Assembly: GCA_021204885.1 (NCBI GenBank) | Contig: JAJPYP010000242.1 | Coordinates: forward strand, 1-12,184 | Reading direction: 5' to 3' | Origin: Prevotellaceae bacterium | GTDB lineage: Bacteria; Bacteroidota; Bacteroidia; Bacteroidales; Bacteroidaceae | DNA: 12,184 nt | Shown: in pieces, positions 1 to 7,142 of the stretch | Layout of the letters: each line of letters opens with the position of its first letter | Numbering within the stretch: the stretch's first letter is position 1 | The notes under the pieces: generated by a model | The model's input: the letters and a program-made list of their open reading frames with translations, nothing else | Database searches by the model: none | Told to the model about the DNA's origin: nothing | Translations under genes and position numbers: made by a program

Positions 1-1
1 C

Positions 2-280
2 ATCGGTTCTGTGGCCGACATGAGCGTGCCCGGCGCGTTCGGCATGGTCACCACCGATGCGGTGCTTTCGGCACTACGGTCGCTTTACGGCCGGGCGGTG
101 GTATTCGGCGTGGCGGTGTTGATACTCGTGCTTTGCTCGCACTTCGACCGCTTGCGCAACCCCTTGCCCAAATTGAAACAGGCCTATATCATCGTATCGC
201 GGTTGCTGCAATACCAAGAGGAGAATGCAGTAGCCCCACGAGACAGCATAAACCAAAACAGCATAAAACAGACATCATGA
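2..280 (+). CDS. C-terminal end of an inner-membrane protein, probably the MFS-type efflux partner of the next gene (partial)
   Basis: The reading frame is open from the left edge, so only the last ~92 residues are seen and the start is outside the window. The visible part has a small polar and hydrophobic stretch, then one strong hydrophobic helix (VVFGVAVLILVLCSHF), followed by a basic, amphipathic cytosolic-looking tail (RLRNPLPKLKQAYIIVSRLL) and a polar end. This fits the last transmembrane helix and tail of a multi-helix transporter. The stop codon (278-280) overlaps the start codon of the TolC-family gene (277-279) in an ATGA arrangement, so the two are translationally coupled. Known tripartite systems pair such membrane pumps with an HlyD-type adaptor and a TolC channel, so an MFS drug exporter is the best guess. 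A different type of transporter cannot be excluded from this fragment. Confidence 0.55.
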   Translation: MGSVADMSVPGAFGMVTTDAVLSALRSLYGRAVVFGVAVLILVLCSHFDRLRNPLPKLKQAYIIVSRLLQYQEENAVAPRDSINQNSIKQTS

Positions 281-1590
281 AAATAAATGGAACCATCCCT
301 ATCCTACTCCTGTTGGCAAGCACTGCCTTGGGCACCCTTCAAGCGCAGGAACAAGTCTATAGCCTCGACGAGCTTTACACGCTGGCCGACGGGAACAACA
401 AGAGCATCCGCGTGTATGGTGCCGCCAAGACGGTGGCCGACGAGGCGTTGGCCTCGTCGAAAGCGGGTCGGCTGCCCGATATATCCTCGCAATTGGCACT
501 GAGCTACAACGGACGGGGCATCATCACCGACCGCGACTTCTCCAACTTGATGAACATCTACATCCCCGAATTCGGCGCCAACTTCGCGCTCAAGGTAAGC
601 CAAGTGATCTACTCGGGCGGTGCCGTGAAGAGCGGCATCCAATTGGGCAAGATGGGGCAGCAGATGGCGGAATTGGACATGCAACGCAACGCGCAGGAGG
701 TGCGCTACCTCATCACGGGCGAGTACCTTGACATCTACAAGGCGCTCAACACGCTGCAAGTGTTGGAGAAGAACATCGGCTTGGCCGAGCAGGTGTTGGA
801 GGACATGCGCAACCGCTACGAGCAGGGCACGGTGCTCAAGAACGACATCACCCGTTATGAACTGCTCTTGGAGACGCTGCGGCTGCAATATATAAAGGTA
901 GAGGACGGCTACAAGATACTGAACAACCGCCTCTGCACCGACGTGGGCTTGCCCGAGGGCGTATTGGTACGCCCCGACACCACCACGCTCGATACCCAAG
1001 TGGAGCGGCTTGACGAGCTCTACTGGCAACAGCAGTCGGCCGAGAACAACTACACGCTCAAGCAGACGGCATTGGCCGGGCAGATGGCGGAGAAGCAGGT
1101 AAGCATGGCACGCGCCGCTTCCCTGCCCCACTTGAACCTCTTTGCCGAGGATTACCTCATGGGACCGGTCACCATCGACATACCCGCCATCAACAAGAAC
1201 TTCAACTACTGGTATGTGGGCCTTGGCATACAATACAACATCTCCTCCATCTTCCGCAACAAGCACGACATACGCAAGGCCAAGCAGAACGTAGTGAAAG
1301 CGCAAGAGGAGCATGAATTGGCCAAAGAGCGCGTGGGCGTGGGCGTGCAGGCCGCCTACACCAACTTCCAGACCGCTTTCAGTGAACTGAGCACGCAGCA
1401 GAAGAGCGTGCAGCTTGCCACGGAGAACTACGGGGTGATAGAGAACCGTTACGAGAACGGGTTGGCGCTGATTACCGACATGCTCGACGCTTCCAACATG
1501 AAGCTCTCGGCGGAGTTGAAGTTGGTGGATGCGAGGATAGATCTAATATATGACTATTATACGTTGAAGTACTTGGCACATTCGCTTTAA
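277..1590 (+). CDS. TolC-family outer-membrane efflux channel
   Basis: The protein is 437 residues with a clear signal peptide (MKINGTIPILLLLASTALGTLQAQ, cleavage near residue 24). It then shows the long amphipathic helices typical of the OEP/TolC fold: an alanine-, glutamine- and glutamate-rich helical region around residues 25-210, and a second repeat around 250-437 with coiled-coil-like stretches such as ERVGVGVQAAYTNFQTAF and YGVIENRYENGLALITDMLDA. The latter matches the conserved 'Y..G.....D.LDA' end motif of the family. TolC proteins are trimeric channels across the outer membrane and periplasm that dock on an inner-membrane pump. I chose the ATG at 277 because it gives the signal peptide and overlaps the upstream stop by 4 bases; an upstream in-frame ATG at 133 would add a non-signal extension inside the previous gene. 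The substrate is unknown. Confidence 0.9.
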   Translation: MKINGTIPILLLLASTALGTLQAQEQVYSLDELYTLADGNNKSIRVYGAAKTVADEALASSKAGRLPDISSQLALSYNGRGIITDRDFSNLMNIYIPEFGANFALKVSQVIYSGGAVKSGIQLGKMGQQMAELDMQRNAQEVRYLITGEYLDIYKALNTLQVLEKNIGLAEQVLEDMRNRYEQGTVLKNDITRYELLLETLRLQYIKVEDGYKILNNRLCTDVGLPEGVLVRPDTTTLDTQVERLDELYWQQQSAENNYTLKQTALAGQMAEKQVSMARAASLPHLNLFAEDYLMGPVTIDIPAINKNFNYWYVGLGIQYNISSIFRNKHDIRKAKQNVVKAQEEHELAKERVGVGVQAAYTNFQTAFSELSTQQKSVQLATENYGVIENRYENGLALITDMLDASNMKLSAELKLVDARIDLIYDYYTLKYLAHSL

Positions 1591-1613
1591 GCGTATGCTT
1601 AAAGCGAATGTGC
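1576..1613. terminator. Bidirectional terminator hairpin between convergent genes
   Basis: This is a perfect 17-bp inverted repeat: left arm GCACATTCGCTTTAAGC at 1576-1592, loop GTAT, right arm at 1597-1613. The left arm contains the last codons and TAA stop of the TolC gene, and the right arm ends exactly against the TAA stop (1614-1616) of the convergent substrate-binding protein gene. The stem fills the whole 23-bp gap. No long T-run follows on either side, so it may act as a symmetric terminator or as a 3'-end stabilising hairpin for both transcripts. Confidence 0.75.
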
Positions 1614-2762
1614 TTACCGTTCCTTTAACGGACTATAATATCGCAACTCCCCTGCCCCTTCCGCTTCGGGATGGAGTATGGATATAAGGTCTTGCAGCAG
1701 GTAATCGGGACGGAACGGGGTCTCTTCATAATAGTAGGAACGCGACGTGTTGCAACCGTATATGCGCCGCTCTTTGAAGGCGTTGAAGGCGGTATAGCCG
1801 TTGTATTCCGCTTGCAAGTCGGCGTAGGTCATGTCGCGCTCGCGGTTGTACTTGATGAGCCATATATCGCACGCGCCCGCCTTGTCGAACACCGTCTCGA
1901 AGGAGAAAGGCACGGAGCCGCTGTGCTTGTCCGTGGCGAAGGCATAACGCCCGGCGGCATCGGCGAAGAGCCTGCCCGGCACGCTGCGTCCGCCGGGAAC
2001 ATACCACACCGAGCCGTTCTTCAACTCGCTGAACACGGTGGGAGAACCCGTGGTCTGCCTCGCCATGGTCTTGAGTGCGTGGTAGCTGCTGTCCACACGG
2101 GCGAAGAGCGCGTCGGCCCTGTCAGTCACGCCGAAGAGCAAGCCGTAGAAGCGCATCCATTCGGCACGTCCCAAGGGAGAGGTCTCCATGTAGTCGGCAC
2201 ACTCCACCAAGGGAACGCCTAACTTCTCTACCCGTCCATACCCGTTGCTCTTCTCGAATGGAGAGAGCAAGATGGCGTCGGGATGCAGGTCGATGATGCG
2301 CTCGATGTCGGGGGCGGTGCCGATACCGCAATCGGCTACCCGCCCTGTCTTGATGCCCTTTTGAATGAAAGGCAGCTTGATGTACTTCGCGTCGCACACA
2401 CCCGCCACGCACTGTATCACGCCCAACTCGTCTAAAAGGCTGCAATGCACCGAGGAGTAGACCACGGCACGGGTGAGCGGCGTACGCAGCACCGTGCCTT
2501 CGGGCAACCGCTCGGGCAAGGGGCGGTCGGCAGGCACCAAGATATAGGTATGCAGCGTGTGCAGCGTGTCCCAAGGGTTGCGCAGCGTAGCTACGGTGTA
2601 ATCGTCGTAAGCGGTCAAGGTAAGGTTGGCGGCATAACGCAGGCCTAATCCACGTCCCACGCTCGTCGTGGTGACCGTGCCGTTCCTGCCCTTACAAGCG
2701 GGCAGGAGCAGGATGACGGTCACAGCGTATAATAATAGAAATAGATAGCGTTTCATCGGCAT
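1614..2762 (-). CDS. btuF: ABC transporter substrate-binding lipoprotein, BtuF-like (cobalamin/iron-complex type)
   Basis: The protein is 382 residues. It has a lipoprotein signal (hydrophobic residues 6-20, lipobox L20-P21-A22-C23) followed by KGRNG with no acidic residues, which suits a periplasmic rather than surface-exposed lipoprotein. The middle has the signature of the class III / TroA-like binding-protein fold: TRAVVYSSVHCSLLDELG (about 97-114), DIERIIDLHPDAILLSPFE (about 152-170) and a C-terminal lobe with CDIWLIKYN and FRPDYLLQDLISILHPE. This fold binds cobalamin, haem or ferric siderophores for an ABC importer. The ATG at 2762 overlaps the last base of the btuG stop (TGATG); a TTG three bases upstream and an ATG at 2756 are alternatives. 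Its place directly after btuB and btuG indicates cobalamin. BtuC and BtuD are not nearby, so the permease must be encoded elsewhere. Fold is confident; ligand is inferred from context. Confidence 0.8.
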   Translation of the reverse strand: MPMKRYLFLLLYAVTVILLLPACKGRNGTVTTTSVGRGLGLRYAANLTLTAYDDYTVATLRNPWDTLHTLHTYILVPADRPLPERLPEGTVLRTPLTRAVVYSSVHCSLLDELGVIQCVAGVCDAKYIKLPFIQKGIKTGRVADCGIGTAPDIERIIDLHPDAILLSPFEKSNGYGRVEKLGVPLVECADYMETSPLGRAEWMRFYGLLFGVTDRADALFARVDSSYHALKTMARQTTGSPTVFSELKNGSVWYVPGGRSVPGRLFADAAGRYAFATDKHSGSVPFSFETVFDKAGACDIWLIKYNRERDMTYADLQAEYNGYTAFNAFKERRIYGCNTSRSYYYEETPFRPDYLLQDLISILHPEAEGAGELRYYSPLKER

Positions 2763-3910
2763 CAATTGAAGAATACGGCTGAATTGGGATTGATGCCGCC
2801 GGCATCGAACTTCTCCACGAAGCTGCCGTCGGCCTTGTAACGGTAGATGTCGCCGTTGGTGGTATAGTCGGTGGTGCCGATGTAGATGTCGCCGTTGCCT
2901 TCATTGATGGCCATCATGTAGATGGACTTGGAAGCGAGCTGGGTGTCTTGCAGGAAAGAGGCATCGTTCAGCGTGCCTGCCTTGATGTCGTAGGTAAAGA
3001 AGGTGTTCACCGTGGTGTAGGTGCTCCAGTCGGTCTGGGAGTCGATGACGTAGAGCGTGCCGTTATAGGCGGTGATGTAGGTGGCGTTGCCCAGCTCGGT
3101 CACCTTGTTGCCGTCGGCAGGGTCGATCTCTTGCCAGATGTACCCGGTAGCCGAGGAGTAGTCGTTGGAGATGACAAACACCTTGCCCTCCACAGCCACG
3201 AGTTGCGAGTAGGGATTGGGAGCCACGGTAATCTTCTCTTTCAAGGTAAACGTGGCAAGGTCGATGACAAGCAGCTCGGTGTGGTACTCCGTCCAGTCGG
3301 GCGTGCAGCTGTCGCACACGTAAAGCAGCCCGTCTTGAATGGCCACGCCCTCCAAGTTGTCGCCAAGGCCGGTGAGCTTGTCCAATACCTGCAACGAGGC
3401 GGCATCTATCTTGGCTACCGTGCCGCCCCAGAAGGAGGCATAAAGCACGCCGTCCTCGATGGCGATGTGGCGTATGCCCGCACTGAGCTCGCTGTCGTTC
3501 ACAAACGAGATGCGTGCCTGCTCCACACAATCGGCATCCAAGCGTGCCAAGTAACCCGAACCATAAACGGCCACGTAGATGTTCTCGCCGTCCTTTATCA
3601 TGGTCTGCCCCACGTCGCCAAGCTTGGCGCCGTTCTTTTGGTAGTAGATGTCGCTGACGAACTCGGCATCGCCATCGGGCGCATAGAAGGCGATGCCCGC
3701 GTTGTTGGCGTTGTTGCTTCCCTCGTTCAAGATGTAGACCTTGGCGATGGAGGCTTCGCCCGTAGCGCCGCCGCCCGTATCGCTACCGCCACCGTTATCC
3801 ACGTTACCGGGATTGTCGGTAACGGGGTCGTCATCGCTGCCGCAAGCGGCAAAGGAGAGAGACAAGGCCAGCATGCCAAGCATGCCCATCCATAAACTTC
3901 TTACTTTCAT
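2762..3910 (-). CDS. btuG: Surface lipoprotein beta-propeller, BtuG-like B12-capture protein (DUF5074/YncE type)
   Basis: The protein is 382 residues. A lipoprotein signal peptide ends at C23 (F-A-A-C) and is followed directly by the acidic run GSDDD, resembling the lipoprotein export signal that sends Bacteroidota lipoproteins to the cell surface. Residues ~24-53 are a flexible D/G/N/S/T linker. The rest shows repeated propeller-blade strands: KVYILNEGSNNANNAGIAFY (58-77), ENIYVAVYGSGYLARLD, GVLYASFWGGTVAKIDAASL, GLLYVCDS, GTLYVIDSQ and GDIYIGTTDY. The 'YILNEG..NNA' start is characteristic of the DUF5074 family, which includes BtuG of Bacteroides thetaiotaomicron. That protein is a seven-bladed propeller that binds B12 very tightly and caps BtuB. 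The gene lies 30 bp after btuB and overlaps btuF by one base. A relative binding another TonB substrate is possible but less likely. Confidence 0.8.
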   Translation of the reverse strand: MKVRSLWMGMLGMLALSLSFAACGSDDDPVTDNPGNVDNGGGSDTGGGATGEASIAKVYILNEGSNNANNAGIAFYAPDGDAEFVSDIYYQKNGAKLGDVGQTMIKDGENIYVAVYGSGYLARLDADCVEQARISFVNDSELSAGIRHIAIEDGVLYASFWGGTVAKIDAASLQVLDKLTGLGDNLEGVAIQDGLLYVCDSCTPDWTEYHTELLVIDLATFTLKEKITVAPNPYSQLVAVEGKVFVISNDYSSATGYIWQEIDPADGNKVTELGNATYITAYNGTLYVIDSQTDWSTYTTVNTFFTYDIKAGTLNDASFLQDTQLASKSIYMMAINEGNGDIYIGTTDYTTNGDIYRYKADGSFVEKFDAGGINPNSAVFFN

Positions 3911-3940
3911 AGTTGTTTTTTTATTAAATGAATACTGTTG

Positions 3941-5953
3941 TTAAAACCATACCGTGCCGGTGAGCCGCCACGAGCGTCCCGGCATGGGATAGTACTTGAT
4001 TATGTCATATTGTTTATCTGTCAAGTTCACCACCTCGGCCTGCAAGCGCAGCTTGCAGCATTGGAACGTGAAGGAGCGCGACAAGCTCAAGGTGTGCTCC
4101 ACATAGCCGGCTATCTCGTTCTGGGGAATGTTCTGCGAGAGATAATAGCGCTTGCCCATGCCCACGGCCGTGTAGCCGGCGGTGACCCACGGTGTCTCGG
4201 CCGAGAGCGAGACGTTGCCACTGTGACGCGGCGTGTAGGGCAGCTGGTCCTTGTAGTTCTTCGCTTCCCGGTCGGTCAGGTCGACGGCACGCTGCCACGC
4301 ATAGCTGCCTGACAAGAGCAGCTTCAACCACCGTGCGGGCACCACCGCCATGGCCATCGTGGCATCCACACCGGCGGCATGCACCGTGCCGTAGTTGGCC
4401 ATCTTCCAAGCATACGTGGTGGGGAATGCCACTATCTTGTCGGTCACGTCGTTGTAGTAACCGTCAACGGTCAAGGTGAGGTAATCCATCGCGCCATGGA
4501 ACGACTTGTCCCACGTGATGCCCGCATTGTACTCCCTTGCCTTTTCGGGATTGAGGCTGCGGTTGCCCAAGCGGTCGTAGTAAAGGTCGTTGAACGTGGG
4601 CAGGCGGAAGGTGCTCTTGTACATGAGGCGCAAGTAGAGCCGTTCCCTTTGCCACGGTTGCAGCGTCAACGAGGCTGAGGGAGAGAGGCGATGGAAGTTG
4701 TCGGGCGCGGTGCCCGTCTTCACATGCTCCGAGGTAGCGGTATAGAGCGCCGATACATCGGCCGACAGCCAACGCCAGCGGTAGCGGGCGGCGAGTGCCG
4801 TGTAAGAGGCGTATCGTTTGGGAAAGGGGCAAGCCGCCAAGGTGTTGTCGAGCGTGTTTACCGCTCCGTCCTCGGCCAAGGAGAAACTCCATGCAGCCGT
4901 GGGCCTGTAGCAGACGGCCGCCGAGAGATAGTACTCCTGCTGCGTATGCCGCTCGCGGTAGTTCCCCTCGGTGTACTGCGCCCCTTGGTCTTCATAGCGG
5001 TTCCAGCCGTAGTTGTACTTGCCTTGTGCCAAGAGGCTCCAGCGGGTATTGAATTGCTGCTTGTAACGGGCTTGCAGGAAGAAGTTCTTGTCCCATAGCG
5101 TCTCGTCGGAAAGCGGATTGTAGAGCGTCACCGCACCGGGCAGCCCCCGCTTGGAGTAGAAGCCATAGCCTTTCACGTCCAAGTCGCCCCCCGCTTTAAA
5201 GGTGTGATACAAGGTGGCCTCGCCCTGCCATGAATGGATTTGCGAGTTGTCGCGCCGCTCGCGCGTCACATACTTGCCGTTCACCAAAGTGAAGGGATAG
5301 TTGCCGTCGGCCCGCATGAAGTCGCCGCTTACGGCCAAGCGCGTGCGGCTGCCCAAGCGCTGCCACCAGCGCACCGACGGAGTGATGTATCCGAAGGAAC
5401 CGCCGCGCACCATGACGCGCACCGCCTCCCGTTTATCCCCTTCAAAGTGCGGCTTCTCGGTCTCGATGCTCAACACGCCTGCCGAGCCGTAAAGACGTGC
5501 CGCCTGCAACGGGTCGGCCGTCTGCCCCACCGCAAGAGAAAGCATCTCCACGTTGTCCAAGGAGAAGCGGCCTATGTCTATCTGCCCGGCTTGGCAGTTG
5601 CTCACCACCACACCGTCGTAGCTCACGGCCGTATGGGCGGCACCCATGTTGCGTATGGAGACGGTCTTCAAGCCGCCTATGCCTCCGTAGTCCTTCACGT
5701 TCACGCCGGCAAAGCGACGCACGGCATCGGCCATATCCTGTATGCCAAGCAGGCTCATCTGTTCGCCGGTAAGGGATTGCAACGGCATGGAGACGCTTAC
5801 TTGTCGGGGCACGCGGCGGGCGGTGACCGTCACGCTGTCTATCCGGTGCACCTTGCCGGTAATGGTGTCTTGCTCCACTTGCGCCCGTAAGGGGAGCAAG
5901 GGGAGTGCCACGGGCAGCAGCAAGCACAGAATACGTTTTCCTATCAAAAGCAT
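3941..5953 (-). CDS. btuB: TonB-dependent outer-membrane receptor, BtuB-like cobalamin transporter
   Basis: The protein is 670 residues from the chosen start. Signal peptide at 1-24 (MLLIGKRILCLLLPVALPLLPLRA|Q). A TonB-box-like segment, DSVTVTA, lies at 39-45 and resembles E. coli BtuB DTLVVTA. A plug domain follows at about 50-165 (IQDMADAVRRFAGVNVKDYGG, TVSIRNMGAAHTAVSYDGV, ARLYGSAGVLSIET). The remainder is a 22-strand-type beta barrel with alternating aromatic strands, ending in a terminal Phe (GTVWF), as outer-membrane barrels do. No N-terminal carboxypeptidase-like domain is present, so it is not SusC-like. An in-frame ATG at 6022 would add 23 residues that are not signal-like and would place the promoter box (5989-5996) inside the gene, so I use 5953. 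Neighbouring btuG and btuF genes point to B12 as substrate; a siderophore or haem receptor is the alternative. Confidence 0.82.
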   Translation of the reverse strand: MLLIGKRILCLLLPVALPLLPLRAQVEQDTITGKVHRIDSVTVTARRVPRQVSVSMPLQSLTGEQMSLLGIQDMADAVRRFAGVNVKDYGGIGGLKTVSIRNMGAAHTAVSYDGVVVSNCQAGQIDIGRFSLDNVEMLSLAVGQTADPLQAARLYGSAGVLSIETEKPHFEGDKREAVRVMVRGGSFGYITPSVRWWQRLGSRTRLAVSGDFMRADGNYPFTLVNGKYVTRERRDNSQIHSWQGEATLYHTFKAGGDLDVKGYGFYSKRGLPGAVTLYNPLSDETLWDKNFFLQARYKQQFNTRWSLLAQGKYNYGWNRYEDQGAQYTEGNYRERHTQQEYYLSAAVCYRPTAAWSFSLAEDGAVNTLDNTLAACPFPKRYASYTALAARYRWRWLSADVSALYTATSEHVKTGTAPDNFHRLSPSASLTLQPWQRERLYLRLMYKSTFRLPTFNDLYYDRLGNRSLNPEKAREYNAGITWDKSFHGAMDYLTLTVDGYYNDVTDKIVAFPTTYAWKMANYGTVHAAGVDATMAMAVVPARWLKLLLSGSYAWQRAVDLTDREAKNYKDQLPYTPRHSGNVSLSAETPWVTAGYTAVGMGKRYYLSQNIPQNEIAGYVEHTLSLSRSFTFQCCKLRLQAEVVNLTDKQYDIIKYYPMPGRSWRLTGTVWF

Positions 5954-5988
5954 AGAGGCAGATTCAGACAGTAACGATAAAACGGTTG

Positions 5989-5996
5989 CAAAGGTA
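5989..5996 (-). promoter_or_regulatory. Putative -7 promoter box of the btuBGF unit
   Basis: On the minus strand this reads TACCTTTG, matching the Bacteroidales -7 consensus TAnnTTTG. It lies in the 78-bp gap between the amidase stop and the btuB start and would give a leader of only about 30 nt. I see no convincing -33 TTTG box. A GC-rich dyad-like stretch (GGTACCACGTGCC, 6008-6020) lies just upstream and could be an operator, but that is speculative. Confidence 0.55.
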
Positions 5997-6031
5997 GCAA
6001 AATAATCGGTACCACGTGCCATACACCCTCT

Positions 6032-7057
6032 TTAGGAAGCCCCTTTATAATCGGCGATGAAGCCCTCCATGAGCCATTTGGCCAACGCTTGACGGTTGGA
6101 ATTCAACACGAAACGTCGTTGGTCGAACGAATTCTGAATATTTCCTAATTCCACGAAGACCGATACGGGTGCGGCGTTGCGCAACACGTAGAGGTTGCGC
6201 TCGCTCACCGTGCCTTCGAAGCCACGGTTGGGTTGGTGCCGCTTGTAGTTGTCGCGGAAAGTGTTGCGCATCACCGTGGCCGTGCGCTTGCCTTGCGTGC
6301 TGCCCGGCGCATGGTAGAAGAACACGTCGGTCTGCTCGCGCTTGCTGCGGCTGTCCAAATGCAGGAAGATGGCACGTACATATTTATATCGGTCGCGTTC
6401 GCCTCCATAGAGCGCGTTGATCTTGTCGCAACGTTGCTTCAGCCGCGCCACTTGGTTCAAGGGGATGGGCGAGCCCATGCAGGTCTCGCGCTTGCTGTTG
6501 CCCAAGTAGCGGTCGTCGCGTATGCCGTCCTTGGCATCCTGTATGATGATGTGTACTTCGGCCCCCTCCTGCATCAGGTTGCGTGCCAAGCGCAGTATCA
6601 CGTCGTAGGCATATTCATCCTCATGCAGTTCATGTCCGTCCACCTTTCCTATGGCACCCGGGTCGGGCCCGCCATGCCCGCTCACCACATAGAAGCAGGC
6701 ACCACGCAAGCGGTTGCCCGTAACGGTGACTTGCGCCAACGCGCTGCCGAAGAGCGGTTCGTTCACCACCCGTCCCACGGTAGACGCCGCCACGCTGCCC
6801 GTATCGGCCGCGACCGGCACGCCCTCGCCGTTCAAGGGAGGCAACAGGTACTTCACCCCCAAGAGCAACTCCTCCTTGCCGCGCAGCCGCTTGGCGTTGA
6901 GCTCGAGAAAGGCGTTGTAATTGGCCTTGCCCGGACGGTGGTTGCGTATCAGGAAAGAGGATATTCCCTCTCCCGCCTTGGGCTCGGCATATTCCTGTTG
7001 CGCCATAAGCGAGGCGGTGACAAGCAGCAGGAACAGTAAAAGCAAACTCCGCATCAT
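6032..7057 (-). CDS. Secreted N-acetylmuramoyl-L-alanine amidase (Amidase_3 family)
   Basis: The protein is 341 residues with a signal peptide (MMRSLLLLFLLLVTASLMAQ). Residues ~23-74 look like a degenerate LysM-type cell-wall-binding segment (GISSFLIRNHRPGKANYNAFLELN...LLLGVKYLLPP). The catalytic domain spans about 120-338 and has the zinc-site residues of the family in order: H128 in VVSGHGGPDPGA, E146 or E148 in HELHEDEYAYD, H233 in IFLHLDSR, and E303 in VFVELGNIQN. Such enzymes cut the bond between MurNAc and the stem peptide in peptidoglycan during division or remodelling. Two adjacent ATG codons (7057 and 7054) are possible starts. It precedes the btu genes on the same strand but is separated from btuB by 78 bp with a promoter box, so it may be a separate unit with read-through. 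Confidence 0.88.
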   Translation of the reverse strand: MMRSLLLLFLLLVTASLMAQQEYAEPKAGEGISSFLIRNHRPGKANYNAFLELNAKRLRGKEELLLGVKYLLPPLNGEGVPVAADTGSVAASTVGRVVNEPLFGSALAQVTVTGNRLRGACFYVVSGHGGPDPGAIGKVDGHELHEDEYAYDVILRLARNLMQEGAEVHIIIQDAKDGIRDDRYLGNSKRETCMGSPIPLNQVARLKQRCDKINALYGGERDRYKYVRAIFLHLDSRSKREQTDVFFYHAPGSTQGKRTATVMRNTFRDNYKRHQPNRGFEGTVSERNLYVLRNAAPVSVFVELGNIQNSFDQRRFVLNSNRQALAKWLMEGFIADYKGAS

Positions 7058-7060
7058 AAT

Positions 7061-7099
7061 AATTCCGTATTCGAGGACAAAAGTACATTTAATTCCGTA
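7061..7099 (+). repeat. Direct repeat AATTCCGTA in the divergent intergenic region
   Basis: AATTCCGTA occurs at 7061-7069 and again at 7091-7099, exactly 30 bp (about three helix turns) apart, inside the 85-bp region between the divergent genes. The spacing would put both copies on the same DNA face, as in a two-site operator, but chance is not excluded for a 9-mer in AT-rich sequence. Confidence 0.4.
7078..7085 (-). promoter_or_regulatory. Putative -7 promoter box of the amidase gene
   Basis: On the minus strand this reads TACTTTTG, matching TAnnTTTG, about 20 bp before the amidase ATG. It is one arm of an inverted repeat (CAAAAGTAC / GTACTTTTG) whose other arm is the -7 box of the divergent metY gene. 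No clear -33 box is visible. Confidence 0.55.
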
Positions 7100-7105
7100 C
7101 TTTTG
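7098..7105 (+). promoter_or_regulatory. Putative -7 promoter box of the metY-like gene
   Basis: The plus strand reads TACTTTTG, matching TAnnTTTG, 37 bp before the ATG. The leader would be only about 30 nt and A-rich (ATAAAATAGAAAAATCAACC), typical of Bacteroidales translation starts without a Shine-Dalgarno site. No SAM riboswitch can fit downstream of this box. Confidence 0.6.
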
Positions 7106-7142
7106 CGTTGTTTTAAAGCGTATAAAATAGAAAAATCAACCT

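Noticed and set aside
304..1314. 336-residue open frame antisense to the TolC-family gene
   Set aside because: It is rich in His, Val and Leu, as expected of the complement of a GC-rich gene, has no signal or family motif, and lies wholly inside a well-supported gene.
2948..3895. 315-residue open frame opposite btuG
   Set aside because: It has low-complexity Gly/Val/His composition and no recognisable fold, while the opposite strand carries a clear lipoprotein and propeller repeats.
4210..4222. GCCACTG string resembling a B12-box core
   Set aside because: It lies inside the btuB coding region on the wrong strand, without the surrounding riboswitch structure.
5234..5890. 218-residue open frame opposite btuB
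   Set aside because: It is His/Ala-rich, as expected of an antisense frame of a barrel protein, with no start context or motif.
6233..7039. 268-residue open frame opposite the amidase
   Set aside because: The amidase strand carries all four zinc/catalytic residues in family context; this frame has none.
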